Origin: a virus | Reading direction: 5' to 3' (one strand) | Length of the DNA stretch: 64,000 nt | Virus record (IMG/VR): IMGVR_UViG_3300021170_000010 | Location: 38,900 to 102,899 of that record | Shown: positions 31,936 to 40,165 of the stretch, piece by piece | Layout of the letters: the number at the start of each line of letters is the position of its first letter | Numbering within the stretch: the stretch's first letter is position 1 | Notes under the pieces: generated by a model | What the model saw: the letters and a program-made list of their open reading frames with translations, nothing else | What the model was told of the DNA's origin: nothing | Database searches by the model: none | Position numbers and translations under genes: made by a program

Positions 31936-32073
31936 ATGCCCCTCAAAGCCGGACGCAGTAACTCAGTCGTCAGCGCGAATATAAAAGAACTCATAGCGAC
32001 CGGCAAGTATCCCCAGCGTCAGGCCGTGGCGATTGCGATGAGCAACGCAGGACGCGCGCGCAAGAAGAAATAG
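31936..32073 (+). CDS. DUF6496-like small basic protein, 45 aa
   Basis: MPLKAGRSNSVVSANIKELI then ATGKYPQRQAVAIAMSNAGR and a lysine tail. The S-x-N-I-x-x-L-I...P-Q-x-Q-A-V-A-I-A pattern is that of small proteins frequent in phage head regions (DUF6496 type). Starts 6 bases after the FkbM fusion. Role unknown. Confidence 0.75.
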   Translation: MPLKAGRSNSVVSANIKELIATGKYPQRQAVAIAMSNAGRARKKK

Positions 32074-32086
32074 GAGTCTAACGAAA

Positions 32087-32572
32087 ATGAAGGCAGCTAA
32101 CAAGCAGGTCATCGACGATCTTCAGACCGGTGCGCAGATGCTCGCGCACATCGCCGGTCAATTCAAGGTTGACAAGATCAACCTAAACGTTATGGGCCTG
32201 AAGTGGCTCGCCAAGCGCCTCTGCAAGTGGCATCACATGACGGGCCACCAGCTCTGCATAGTCACGAAGCGTATCTTCCAATTCGGTGAAGACCCGGAGT
32301 ACGACGCCGGTACGGTATCCGGCGCGGACACGGTCGAAGAGATCCTGACGCGCGCGGAAGAACTCGTTACGGCGGCTCACGATCAGTTCTGCGAATTCCG
32401 TAAGGCTACGTACGAGGCGAAGGCCGACTATACGTCGGACATCTGGGAGCACGCCATCCAAGATCTGGATCACATCTTGACGCACGTCGAGCGCGAGATT
32501 ACCCTTCTGACGAAGACGCTCCACGGTGCCGAAGCCGCGTACGTCGGATCGCGTCTCGACGACAGCGAGTAA
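32087..32572 (+). CDS. Ferritin-like fold protein, 161 aa
   Basis: NKQVIDDLQTG, NVMGLKWLAKRL, MTGHQLCIVTKRIFQFGEDP and IQDLDHILTHVEREITLL line up with the four-helix plan of bacterioferritin/Dps proteins, including the RI-x-x-x-G-x-x-P turn. Most classical iron ligands (the Glu of helix 1 and the E-x-x-H of helix 2) are not conserved, so iron oxidation is doubtful. GGAGTCTAACG precedes the ATG. The IS target duplication begins in its stop codon, leaving it intact. Confidence 0.5.
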   Translation: MKAANKQVIDDLQTGAQMLAHIAGQFKVDKINLNVMGLKWLAKRLCKWHHMTGHQLCIVTKRIFQFGEDPEYDAGTVSGADTVEEILTRAEELVTAAHDQFCEFRKATYEAKADYTSDIWEHAIQDLDHILTHVEREITLLTKTLHGAEAAYVGSRLDDSE

Positions 32573-32578
32573 AATTCT
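32571..32578. repeat. Left target-site duplication of the IS
   Basis: AAAATTCT is repeated directly at 34224-34231 on the far side of the element. Eight-base duplications in AT-rich targets are usual for IS1595-family elements. Confidence 0.85.
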
Positions 32579-32626
32579 CGTGACTCTCTACTTGACAAAG
32601 TAGCGAATTTTCGACCACAATAGCTT

Positions 32627-32857
32627 GTGGTTGAGATTTGCGCAGACTGCCGTGCGCTCCTCGACGCGTACGGTGCTAGTCTTCGTGAATACCGAAGGGC
32701 TATAGCGAACTACCGGGACGGTCTAGCGCGCAGGGATACGGACATTAACGGAGTGCGGGGAATGGTGGGCGAATCGTGGGCAAAGGCTAAGAGCGCCAGG
32801 TTGTCATTACAGCAGCACAAAGCCAGCGTCCACGGCTTCCCTGCGCCACTGTGGTAA
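32627..32857 (+). CDS. Passenger ORF in IS, 76 aa
   Basis: GTG start right after a possible TTGACA-18-CACAAT promoter formed by the left repeat, so the message would be leaderless. MVEICADCRALLDAYGAS and a helical, charged middle give no family. It may be a small bacterial gene picked up by the element. Confidence 0.4.
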   Translation: MVEICADCRALLDAYGASLREYRRAIANYRDGLARRDTDINGVRGMVGESWAKAKSARLSLQQHKASVHGFPAPLW

Positions 32858-32865
32858 TGGTCCAA

Positions 32866-33006
32866 TCAACGCGAGTTCTTCGCCTTGCGCTTCACCGGCG
32901 CCTTCGGCCCGCGCTTGCGTGGTATATGAGACATCGGCATCGGCGGGGCCTTCAGCAACGCGCGCAGCACGGCGTTGAACTGGTCTTCCGGAACAGGGAG
33001 ATGCCT
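32866..33006 (-). pseudogene. Remnant of a small bacterial ORF in IS
   Basis: An open stretch of 47 codons, including PEDQFNAVLRALLKAPP and PRKRGPKAPVKRK, reads like the C-terminal part of a small bacterial protein I have seen in other genomes. It has no start codon: a stop lies directly upstream. Treated as a decayed passenger fragment. Confidence 0.4.
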
Positions 33007-33081
33007 TCAACCCTAGAAACGCTCCGGAAATAGCGGTGAATAGAATGGGTTTGGTTTTGTCTGATCCGATTGGGAGGATTC

Positions 33082-33561
33082 GTGAACATCGTTTCCGCTA
33101 GACACGATCTCTTAGAGAATCTCAAAGAGAGTAGCGACTACAGAGAAGCGTATGTGGCTGAGAGTGTCTATGCGCTCCTTGCATCTCAGATTCGGGTGCT
33201 TCGCGAGCAACGCGCCTGGTCCCAGAAGCGCCTTGGAAGAGAAGCCAATATGGCGCAAGAAAGAATTTCGATTTTGGAAGATCCAAACTCTGACACGAAG
33301 CCAACACTGACTACTCTTCTTCGGATTGCTGCTGCTTATGATGTTGGCCTGGATGTTCGCTTTATTCCATTCAGCCGCGTGTTGGATGGGTCATTTAACA
33401 ATAACCCTGAATCCCTCGGGGTTCCTAGTTTCGCTAGCGAAGCAATGGATATCGATCAATCCGACAGCAGATTGACGCATGAAATCGGGCTTGATGAGAT
33501 GGCGCGTAGAGCGCGCCGCGCCATTGAAGAAGCTCTGTGTAGACGGCATCCGCTTCGATAG
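33082..33561 (+). CDS. XRE-family HTH regulator (IS passenger)
   Basis: 159 residues. GTG start is chosen for GGGAGG six bases upstream. SQIRVLREQRAWSQKRLGRE then ANMAQERISILEDPN is an XRE/HTH_3 helix-turn-helix of antitoxin type. The last 8 codons read into the transposase remnant, so the native C-terminus is lost. No toxin gene adjoins it. Base use (more T, GCT and GAT codons) is unlike the phage genes. Confidence 0.75.
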   Translation: MNIVSARHDLLENLKESSDYREAYVAESVYALLASQIRVLREQRAWSQKRLGREANMAQERISILEDPNSDTKPTLTTLLRIAAAYDVGLDVRFIPFSRVLDGSFNNNPESLGVPSFASEAMDIDQSDSRLTHEIGLDEMARRARRAIEEALCRRHPLR

Positions 33562-34162
33562 AGACGTTATCCTTCAGCTTGTCGATGACGTGGTGACGAT
33601 TGACGGTCGGAACGTGCCACGTCCTCACCTTGCCGTCGCGCTCCACCATTCCGAACACCGGCTCTTTGTCGTACTTCGCACGCTTGCGGCGCTTGTCGTA
33701 TTTCTTCGCGCCGACGTAGGTTTCGTCCGCTTCGATCGTGCCAGTGAGCGGTGTGGCTGTCGCGTGCTCAAACAGGTTCATCGCTTCGCGGATGCGGTGA
33801 TTCAGGTACCACGCGGTCTTGTACGCCACGTTCAGATCGCGCTTCATCTGAAGGGCGCTGAGGCTCTTTTTCGCGTTGCACATGAGCGCGATGGCCATGT
33901 ACCACTTCTCAAGATCCAGGTGCGTATCGTTGAACAGTGTGCCCGTCATCGGCGTGAACTGATACTTGCAGGCGCGGCACTGGTAGATGTAGCGAGTCTT
34001 CTGAATGCCGTGGCGGTTCGGCTTGCTCTTCGTCGCCATGAACGTAACCTTGTCGCTGTCGCACTTCAGGCAACGCACGCCGTCCGGCCAGCGCATCGCG
34101 GCGAGATGCTTCACGCAGGCTTCTTCATCCGCGAACTTTTTGGTTACGTCTATCAGGTTCAT
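33434..34162 (-). pseudogene. Truncated IS1595-family transposase
   Basis: The N-terminus has the family zinc ribbon (CLKCDSDK...CRACKYQF) and MTGTLFNDTHLDLEKWYMAI. The first catalytic Asp is in EADETYVGAKK, and VFGMVERDGKVRT is conserved. Homology stops at SIEADAVYT (about 33538); the next 30 residues are out-of-context sequence read from the antisense of the XRE gene. The later catalytic D and the H/N-E residues are missing, so it should be inactive. Confidence 0.85.
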
Positions 34163-34181
34163 TCAGGCCACCACTAGATGT

Positions 34182-34210
34182 AGTATGGCTCTTGCCGCGT
34201 GCTTTGTCAA
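34182..34210 (-). promoter_or_regulatory. Transposase promoter in right IS end
   Basis: TTGACA (34210-34205) and CATACT (34187-34182) are spaced 17 bases on the minus strand, 20 bases before the transposase ATG. The -35 is part of the inverted repeat, so the left end carries the same box reading into the passenger genes. Confidence 0.7.
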
Positions 34211-34223
34211 GTAGATAATCACG

Positions 34224-34231
34224 AAAATTCT
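34224..34231. repeat. Right target-site duplication of the IS
   Basis: AAAATTCT, the direct copy of 32571-32578. Confidence 0.85.
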
Positions 34232-34255
34232 TTAAACGAAAGGAGGAAACGAAAA

Positions 34256-34453
34256 ATGGCAGCCTCGGTTTCTGGTGCGAAGACGATCTCAACAAATATC
34301 TCGCCCGCTCATCCGGCATCGACGATGACGACGATCCTGGCGACGGCGGTGGAGAATATGACGGTTTCTCAGCTTTACTTCCTAGAAGCGTGCCTGCGCC
34401 AGCGCGCGGGCGGCGAAGACCCGAATACGGTCATCGGAACGCTCTTCAGCTAG
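34256..34453 (+). CDS. Small protein, 65 aa
   Basis: Start MAASVSGAKTISTNISPAH follows AAGGAGG by 9 bases; the frame extends upstream only through IS DNA. The ending LYFLEACLRQRAGGEDPNTV is helical. Lies between the IS and the scaffold gene, perhaps a head accessory. Confidence 0.6.
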   Translation: MAASVSGAKTISTNISPAHPASTMTTILATAVENMTVSQLYFLEACLRQRAGGEDPNTVIGTLFS

Positions 34454-34468
34454 GCCAAGTTTTCGGCA

Positions 34469-34498
34469 GCACCCAGCCGCGTGGGTAATCGCGGGTGC
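34469..34498 (+). repeat. GC-rich inverted repeat
   Basis: GCACCC/GGGTGC encloses an alternative CCGCG/CGCGG pairing. It has terminator-like shape without a T run; it lies between two rightward genes and may slow or process the transcript. Confidence 0.35.
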
Positions 34499-34560
34499 AG
34501 TAAAATCAACCGGGCCGCGCCGGTCTAAACATTCGCGGGGCAGTAGAAAGGTAAACCCCA

Positions 34561-35334
34561 ATGAAGTATTTTAACGATGTAAGCAGAGGTCCGCTCATGA
34601 TGCCTGCGGGGGCAGGCGGAGGCGCGGGCGGCGGTGCCGGAGCCGCAGAACCAGTTCCGGGGGCATTTGATCCAGCAGCTTTCCAGGCGGCGATTCTCGC
34701 TGAGTTCAATAAGGGAATCAACGCTCTGGACAAGAAGATCAACGCGGTAGCAGAAAAACTCGCGGCTCCTCCGAATCCCAATCCGCCAGCTCCGGGAGCC
34801 GATCCGAACGATCCTCCGGCAGATCCGCCGAAGGCTAAGACCGTCGCGGAAGTCGCTCTAGAACTCCAGCGCGTCAACCGAACGCTCGAAGCCGAAGTGA
34901 AGAAGCGCGAGGCATCGGAGAAGGTCGCGATGGAAAAGGAAGCTCTCGTGTTGGAGGCGAACCGCAAGGCCGCTTTTATGGAGAGCATTCAAGACCTGCC
35001 GTTCGCAGTCGGGAAGGACGGAGTATCGAAGGCGCGCGCGCAGTTCATCGACGCATACATGCCGAAGGTCAAGCGCGCCGAAGACGGCGAGTTCGTCGTG
35101 GATACGGAAGCCGGTCCGGTAGGGGTGAAGCAGTATATGCAGTCGGAGTTCGAAGCATCACCTTATCTGGCCGCTCCCCAAGGTCACGGCGGATCGGGCG
35201 CGGCTCCGGGCGCGCGAGTGGCCGGAGGCAACAAGATGCCAGACTACGCCAGTATGACCGCAACGCAGCTTTCGGCTATTCCGGTGGCAGAGCGAGACGC
35301 GCATTTGGCGGAGCTGGTTCACAGTCTTACATAG
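34561..35334 (+). CDS. Capsid scaffold-like protein
   Basis: 257 residues. N-terminal Gly/Ala/Pro-rich disordered stretch, then a long coiled coil (about 80-140, VALELQRVNRTLEAEVKKRE), then a small domain with KDGVSKARAQFIDAYMP and a short acidic-helical C-terminus (ERDAHLAELVHSL). Scaffold proteins have this shape and sit directly before the coat gene, as here. Confidence 0.7.
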   Translation: MKYFNDVSRGPLMMPAGAGGGAGGGAGAAEPVPGAFDPAAFQAAILAEFNKGINALDKKINAVAEKLAAPPNPNPPAPGADPNDPPADPPKAKTVAEVALELQRVNRTLEAEVKKREASEKVAMEKEALVLEANRKAAFMESIQDLPFAVGKDGVSKARAQFIDAYMPKVKRAEDGEFVVDTEAGPVGVKQYMQSEFEASPYLAAPQGHGGSGAAPGARVAGGNKMPDYASMTATQLSAIPVAERDAHLAELVHSLT

Positions 35335-35397
35335 CGGCGGATTATTCGCGCCGTCGTTAAACCTCAACAACCGAAAAACTCTTAAGGAGAGTGAACC

Positions 35398-36321
35398 ATG
35401 GCGACCATCACGTCGCAAAATACGGCCCAGGCGATTGTCAAGCTGGTGGCCGCCAAATACCTCGACGCGCTCATCGGTGCAACCGTAATGGCCAACATCG
35501 TGAACCGCGACTATGAACCGACTCTGGCGCAGGCCGGAGACACCGTCAACATTCCGATTCCTCCGGTGTTGACGGCCAACACGATCTCCGAAGGCGGCTC
35601 GGTCGTTCCTCAGACGCCGTCGCTCGGAAACGCGCAGATCATCCTGAACCAGCACATCGAGTCCACCGTGGCGATCCCCGATGCGACGAAGGTGCTGGCC
35701 GTGCCGGATCTCTTGAAGATCTACATGGAACCGGCGGTCAATGCCTGCGCCGAGCGCATCGAGACCGATCTGCTCAACCTCTACACCAACTTCACGGTCA
35801 ACGCCGCGACCGGCGGCGCGACTGCGGTGGACGAGGCGCGCATCGACTTGGCGGAGACGGAACTCTTCGCGCAGAAGGTCCCGAAGAACCAGCAGAAGTT
35901 CCTGATCGTGTCCGGCGCGACCTACGGCGCTCTCCGTCAACTGCCGCGCTTCACCGACTGGAACAACCTCGGTCCGAACAGCCAGCCTTCCGCGCAGATC
36001 ACCGGAATGCTCCCTGGCGGCGCTGCCGACGGTCGCATCAAGGACTTCTGGGTCTATCGCTCCCAGTTCGTCGCGAAGCCGTCTAGTACGACCTACAACG
36101 TGGCCTTCGCTCGCGACGGCATCGCGCTCGTCATGCGCAAGCTACCGCAGCCGCTTCCCGGCACCGGTGCCATTGCCGAGTTCGTCGAGAAGGGCGGATT
36201 CGGCCTGCGCGTCATCATGAGCTACCAGTCCGGCACGCTCGCCCAGCAGTTCACCGTCGATGCCCTCTACGGCTGCGGAATCCTCCGCAATTCGTTCGGC
36301 GTCCAGGTCCAGACCAATTAA
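35398..36321 (+). CDS. Major capsid protein, P22 coat type
   Basis: 307 residues. LVAAKYLDALIGATVMANIV then NRDYEP, and AGDTVNIPIPP, are the opening features of the P22 gp5-like HK97-fold coat family. FLIVSGATYGALRQLPRF and the DGIALVMRKLP segment also fit. A strong AAGGAGAG ribosome site precedes it. High-expression gene context after the scaffold. Confidence 0.85.
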   Translation: MATITSQNTAQAIVKLVAAKYLDALIGATVMANIVNRDYEPTLAQAGDTVNIPIPPVLTANTISEGGSVVPQTPSLGNAQIILNQHIESTVAIPDATKVLAVPDLLKIYMEPAVNACAERIETDLLNLYTNFTVNAATGGATAVDEARIDLAETELFAQKVPKNQQKFLIVSGATYGALRQLPRFTDWNNLGPNSQPSAQITGMLPGGAADGRIKDFWVYRSQFVAKPSSTTYNVAFARDGIALVMRKLPQPLPGTGAIAEFVEKGGFGLRVIMSYQSGTLAQQFTVDALYGCGILRNSFGVQVQTN

Positions 36322-36340
36322 AGGAGAAACGACAACCGAT

Positions 36341-36916
36341 ATGTCAACCGCAACTCAGACCCCGCTGGCCAGCAGCATCGAGCGCCTCCAGCGCGCTTAT
36401 ATGGCCGGATGGGGACAACTCAATCCGAGAGTGCTGGACCCGAACTGGAGCAATCGCTACGCGCGCCGTGAGGTCCTCGCGACGCTCGCACTGGCCGACC
36501 AGAGCATCACGCCGGAATCCGTCGTTCATATCGCGGAGAGTAATCCGGATGATGCCGATCTTCTCGGAACGAAGGGAAGCAATCCCATCGTCTGCGAAGC
36601 AACGGGACGCGTCGCCGCCCAGCGGATCGCGGAAGGCTCACACCGCTTGGCGACTCCCGAAGAGATCCATTCGTTTCGGCAGGCTCAGATCAAACGAGAA
36701 GAAGCCTGCGCCGAGATGGAGCGCAATAATCCGCAGAACCGCAAGAACACGGAGCGCATCGTCGAGCGCACCGTCGTCATGACGCAAGCCGAAGCGGAGC
36801 GCGCCGGTTATACCTTGACCGCGCCGCCCCAGAACCAGAAATCCACCACGGGCGACACCACTTCTGCCGCCGCCGTGCTCCAGAACAAGGCAGAAGGAAG
36901 GGGTAACCAGAAATGA
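36341..36916 (+). CDS. Head-region hypothetical protein, 191 aa
   Basis: Start MSTATQTPLASSIERLQRA with AAGGAG upstream. Helical, with REVLATLALADQSITPESVV and a basic/acidic middle, then a Pro/Thr tail. Possibly a head accessory protein. No family recognised. Confidence 0.55.
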   Translation: MSTATQTPLASSIERLQRAYMAGWGQLNPRVLDPNWSNRYARREVLATLALADQSITPESVVHIAESNPDDADLLGTKGSNPIVCEATGRVAAQRIAEGSHRLATPEEIHSFRQAQIKREEACAEMERNNPQNRKNTERIVERTVVMTQAEAERAGYTLTAPPQNQKSTTGDTTSAAAVLQNKAEGRGNQK

Positions 36917-37329
36917 CGATCACCGCATTGACCACTGGCCTCCAGACGGTGAGCGCCACCGGGGCCGTATCTCCGACCGCCGGTGTGGACATCTCGGCCA
37001 TGAGCAAGCAGGTCACCGTCTGCATCGAGTGCATTCAGTTGACGGCGTCGAAGACCATAGCCGTCCAATTGGAGACGTCCACGAATGCCTTCACCGCGTC
37101 CGTCGCAGCCAACGTATTCCAGTTTATCGGAGCGGAAGGCGAAGGCGGCACTACGTTCACCGCAGGCGACTACACGCAGGCAACCGATAAGCGCTCCGTC
37201 ATCGTCAAGCAGCAGCTTCCGTTCTCGGCGGCGAACTACTTCGGCGCTTCCGGCGCGAAGGCTCGGCTGAACGTGATCGGCGTCGATGGATCGGCGGGCG
37301 GAACGTTCAACGCTTGGCTCGAAACCTAA
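36913..37329 (+). CDS. Putative capsid decoration or head protein, 138 aa
   Basis: ATGA-coupled. Beta-rich, Thr/Ala-rich sequence without metal motifs (KTIAVQLETSTNAFTASVAA). Composition and position directly after the coat cluster suggest a decoration protein. A terminator follows. Confidence 0.5.
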   Translation: MTITALTTGLQTVSATGAVSPTAGVDISAMSKQVTVCIECIQLTASKTIAVQLETSTNAFTASVAANVFQFIGAEGEGGTTFTAGDYTQATDKRSVIVKQQLPFSAANYFGASGAKARLNVIGVDGSAGGTFNAWLET

Positions 37330-37348
37330 TCGAGCAATTCTCCAACTC

Positions 37349-37392
37349 GGGGCGGCGGAGATTGCCCTCAAGCCATCCGCCGTCCCTATTTT
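37349..37392 (+). terminator. Intrinsic terminator after the coat cluster
   Basis: GGGGCGGCGGA (37349-37359) pairs with TCCGCCGTCCC (37376-37386), 11 bp with one G-T pair, followed by TATTTT. Good rho-independent shape on the + strand. Confidence 0.7.
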
Positions 37393-37418
37393 CATAATCT
37401 ACTTTAAGCGACCATCCA

Positions 37419-38393
37419 ATGCTCTTTACTGACCGCATGTTCTGCACAGCCGAGGCGCTGTCGTTCATCGACGGAGAACTATCTAACGTCGCTAAAGCGG
37501 AGAGTCTAGACATCAGCGACGCGGAGACATCGGTCCTCTGGCACTACACGCTGTCAGCGGGAGAGAAGCTGCTCTCGCGCGTCCAGAACTTTAGCGGCTA
37601 CCTTGTTGGGGTCGGCGTCAATTCGAACCACGCGGCTGCCGTGATGAACGTCCTCAGTACAGCGATCAATAGGCCGCGCGCGCTGCTTCAGCAGATCACC
37701 GTCGCGGAACCGGACCACACGCGCCACGCGTTCGCGCGCTGGTGCCGCTATTCGGTGCTCAAGGACTTCTATCAGAACGTCTTCCGCCGCAAATTGAACG
37801 ACCGCTACGAGCGGAAGATGAACGACTTCGCGGAGGAAGAGAAGGCTCACTGGACGATCCTGAAGGGACGCGGACTTCCGATCATTCTTTCTCCTCTGGC
37901 CGCACCGGGAGCGATCTGGACGTACGGCGCTGGCACCTGGGGTTCATCGAACGTGACGACCACGGCTGGTGGCTCCCAGCCTGGAGCGGCTACGTACGAC
38001 GTCTCGATCACGTGGTGTTCTCTGCCAGCATACGTCAATTACGCGAATCAGAACGGAGCGGAAAGCGCAGGGTCTATACCGCAATCTCAAGCGGTGGCTG
38101 CGAACCACGTTTTACAGATCAACCTCGCCGGATTGAATCCGCCGACGTCGATCATGCCGGTAGCGATAGGAACCGCTCAGGGGATCTTCGCGCCCATGAA
38201 CGCAACGCACTGGAACGTCTACGTCGGTCCGCAGAACGGCGCGCGCTGCTTGCAGAATGCCGTTCCGATTCCGATAGCGACGACCACGTACACGCTGGCC
38301 GACGTTCCGGTCGTTAATGGAAACTTCGAGAACGCAGGACAACCGGCGCAGTATGACTTCTCTATACCGGATGGACTTTGCTGGAGAGCATAA
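37419..38393 (+). CDS. Virion protein with C-terminal Ig-like domain, 324 aa
   Basis: Residues 1-150 are helical (KLNDRYERKMNDFAEEEKAH). The C-terminal 160 form a beta-sandwich-like domain (VSITWCSLPAYVNYANQNGA, TTYTLADVPVVNGN) of the kind seen on phage surface proteins. It may be a neck or fibre-anchoring protein. Confidence 0.5.
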   Translation: MLFTDRMFCTAEALSFIDGELSNVAKAESLDISDAETSVLWHYTLSAGEKLLSRVQNFSGYLVGVGVNSNHAAAVMNVLSTAINRPRALLQQITVAEPDHTRHAFARWCRYSVLKDFYQNVFRRKLNDRYERKMNDFAEEEKAHWTILKGRGLPIILSPLAAPGAIWTYGAGTWGSSNVTTTAGGSQPGAATYDVSITWCSLPAYVNYANQNGAESAGSIPQSQAVAANHVLQINLAGLNPPTSIMPVAIGTAQGIFAPMNATHWNVYVGPQNGARCLQNAVPIPIATTTYTLADVPVVNGNFENAGQPAQYDFSIPDGLCWRA

Positions 38394-39871
38394 TGAAACT
38401 TATAGTATCAACCGCATTCTTTGCCGTGAATCTTTGGGCGCAAGGCGTGGTAAATCCTCCAGCGGTAGCGACGTATCCCGCTGCTGGTATCGCCAAATCG
38501 ACAGGTAGCGCGTGGGCTTCGAGTTACGGTGTGACGGGAACTGGCAGCAACGTAATGCTGAATTTGGACCCCACATTCCCGCTCAACAATAGCGGCCCTG
38601 TCCTGACGTGGGACCCGCAGCAGGCTGATGGGATCAAGTTCTACCATAACCTTTCAGTCGCGGCGAATCCAGGTGACCCGACCAACGGAAATCCGGCCAC
38701 TAACTGGACGTACAACATAAATTCTGGCGGCGGTGCGGCCAATCCAGCGCAGACAGGGTGGGGATGGGCCGAGGAAGGCAACTATTGCCCGACTTACCAC
38801 AACGGTACCGATCTCGTGGTGGATGGGTCGAATAACCTGAATGTTAGCAGTGCCTCTTACAACTTCGTCGCTGGCGACGTTAACCGGCAAATTCAGATCA
38901 CGGCTGGCACCGGCTGGACACACGGCTATTACACCGTCTCCAGCGTGGCCGCAAACAAAGCAATTCTTGCATCGTCCCCTGCGCCTGTAGGTACGACGGG
39001 CGGCACGTGGTGGCTGGATGACTGTAGACATGAGGCGCACGTCTTCTTTGTGGACCGCAGCGGCGTGCAGCATCGACCGTTCTCCTTGACAGTGAGCAAA
39101 TATGATTCGCTCGGCGCGGCAGGATCATGGGTTTATCTGCTTCACTTCAACACCATAAGTTTCTTCAACGGAGACGACGGAGCGGGGACCAGCGGCAACA
39201 TCAGCGCAGGAACCATCAACATGCTCGGCTACAAAACCGCTGGCACATATACGGACGGCTGGACAATTGGCACAAACCCTAGCACCGCTCAGGTGACATT
39301 TGGTAGCTTGGGTTCCCACTCCAACGCCTTGATTTTCAGCGCCTGGACATCGATCTCAATGGGTAACGTCTCGATCAACCCCAACAACGGTAATGCCCTC
39401 TCGGTTACCGGCAACGTACTTGCCTCGGCTGGCTTGCAAGGCGCGAGCGGCAACTTCGTCACCGCTGGAGCTCCACTCGTGATTTTCAATAACACATCGG
39501 GCGGCACCAACACGTCCGACATCCGATTTCAGTCAAACGGAACGAATCGCTGGCAGATCAACGACAATGGCGGCATCGGAATGCATGACTATGTTGGCGC
39601 TCGATCCGTTTTTTTCGCGGCAAGCAACGGGCCGCTTGAACTGATGCCGGATGGCGGCAAAGGTGTAACGGTGGGCAGCACGGTTACTGACCCAGGAGCC
39701 AATAATCTAGCAGTGACAGGCACGATCAAGTTCCTTGGCACAAACAGCACCGCCGCCGTGGTCGGGGTTATCGGCTCAACTTGCCCAGCGGTCACATGCA
39801 CGGCAGCTTATACCTGGGTGCAGGCCGTCGCCGCAGACGGCTCAACGATTTGGATACCGGCCTGGAAATAA
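38393..39871 (+). CDS. Putative tail fibre with Sec signal peptide
   Basis: 492 residues; the ATG overlaps the previous TAA. Residues 1-17, MKLIVSTAFFAVNLWAQ, are a typical signal peptide. The rest is a Gly/Asn/Ser/Thr-rich beta-structure with fibre-like repeats, ending in a short ISNQ/TWVQAVAADGSTIWI-type tip common on fibres. Gly codons are mainly GGC here, against GGA in most phage genes, suggesting recent acquisition. Why a virion fibre would be exported is unclear. Confidence 0.6.
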   Translation: MKLIVSTAFFAVNLWAQGVVNPPAVATYPAAGIAKSTGSAWASSYGVTGTGSNVMLNLDPTFPLNNSGPVLTWDPQQADGIKFYHNLSVAANPGDPTNGNPATNWTYNINSGGGAANPAQTGWGWAEEGNYCPTYHNGTDLVVDGSNNLNVSSASYNFVAGDVNRQIQITAGTGWTHGYYTVSSVAANKAILASSPAPVGTTGGTWWLDDCRHEAHVFFVDRSGVQHRPFSLTVSKYDSLGAAGSWVYLLHFNTISFFNGDDGAGTSGNISAGTINMLGYKTAGTYTDGWTIGTNPSTAQVTFGSLGSHSNALIFSAWTSISMGNVSINPNNGNALSVTGNVLASAGLQGASGNFVTAGAPLVIFNNTSGGTNTSDIRFQSNGTNRWQINDNGGIGMHDYVGARSVFFAASNGPLELMPDGGKGVTVGSTVTDPGANNLAVTGTIKFLGTNSTAAVVGVIGSTCPAVTCTAAYTWVQAVAADGSTIWIPAWK

Positions 39872-39873
39872 TC

Positions 39874-40164
39874 ATGCGCAAATTAACGATCTTCTCAATG
39901 TTCGCCTGTGCCGCTTTCGCTCAGGATCAACCGCCCGCTGCCAAGCCCATCGCGCCCGAGTACATGACCTTGGCGACCGCGCTTGACCAGCAGATGCGGC
40001 GGATTATCGCGGAGTCGAATGCGGCTATGAAGCGGCTCGAAGCGCACGCCTGCGAAGAGGCAAATATCCCGGCAGATAAGTGCGCGGTGAACTGGCAGGC
40101 TGGTACGGTGGGCGTGAAGCCGGAGCCCGCGAAAACGGCCACCTCGGAACCGTCGAAGAACTAG
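39874..40164 (+). CDS. Secreted small protein, 96 aa
   Basis: MRKLTIFSMFACAAFAQ is a signal peptide. The mature part is helical (LDQQMRRIIAESNAAMKRLE) with two cysteines. Lies between the two secreted fibre-type genes and may be a chaperone or fibre partner in the periplasm. Confidence 0.6.
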   Translation: MRKLTIFSMFACAAFAQDQPPAAKPIAPEYMTLATALDQQMRRIIAESNAAMKRLEAHACEEANIPADKCAVNWQAGTVGVKPEPAKTATSEPSKN

Positions 40165-40165
40165 A

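Larger units (their letters stand above)
32579..34223 (-). mobile_element. IS1595-family derivative with passenger genes, 1645 bp
   Basis: Ends are 22-bp inverted repeats: CGTGACTCTCTACTTGACAA... at 32579-32600 and the reverse of CGTGATTATCTACTTGACAA... at 34202-34223 (2 mismatches), flanked by an 8-bp direct repeat AAAATTCT. The right part encodes an IS1595 transposase that lacks its C-terminal catalytic half. The left part carries unrelated passenger DNA with an XRE regulator. Intact ends and duplication but a broken transposase imply movement with transposase supplied in trans, or truncation after insertion. Confidence 0.85.

Noticed and set aside
32592-32621. Strong promoter in the left IS end
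   Set aside because: TTGACA is good but the -10 (CACAAT, 18-base spacing) is weak and the gene start would be leaderless; kept only as a note.
32807-33010. 67-residue leftward frame in the IS
   Set aside because: A different frame of the same stretch gives the recognisable APPMP/PRKRGPK remnant; this one is a shadow.
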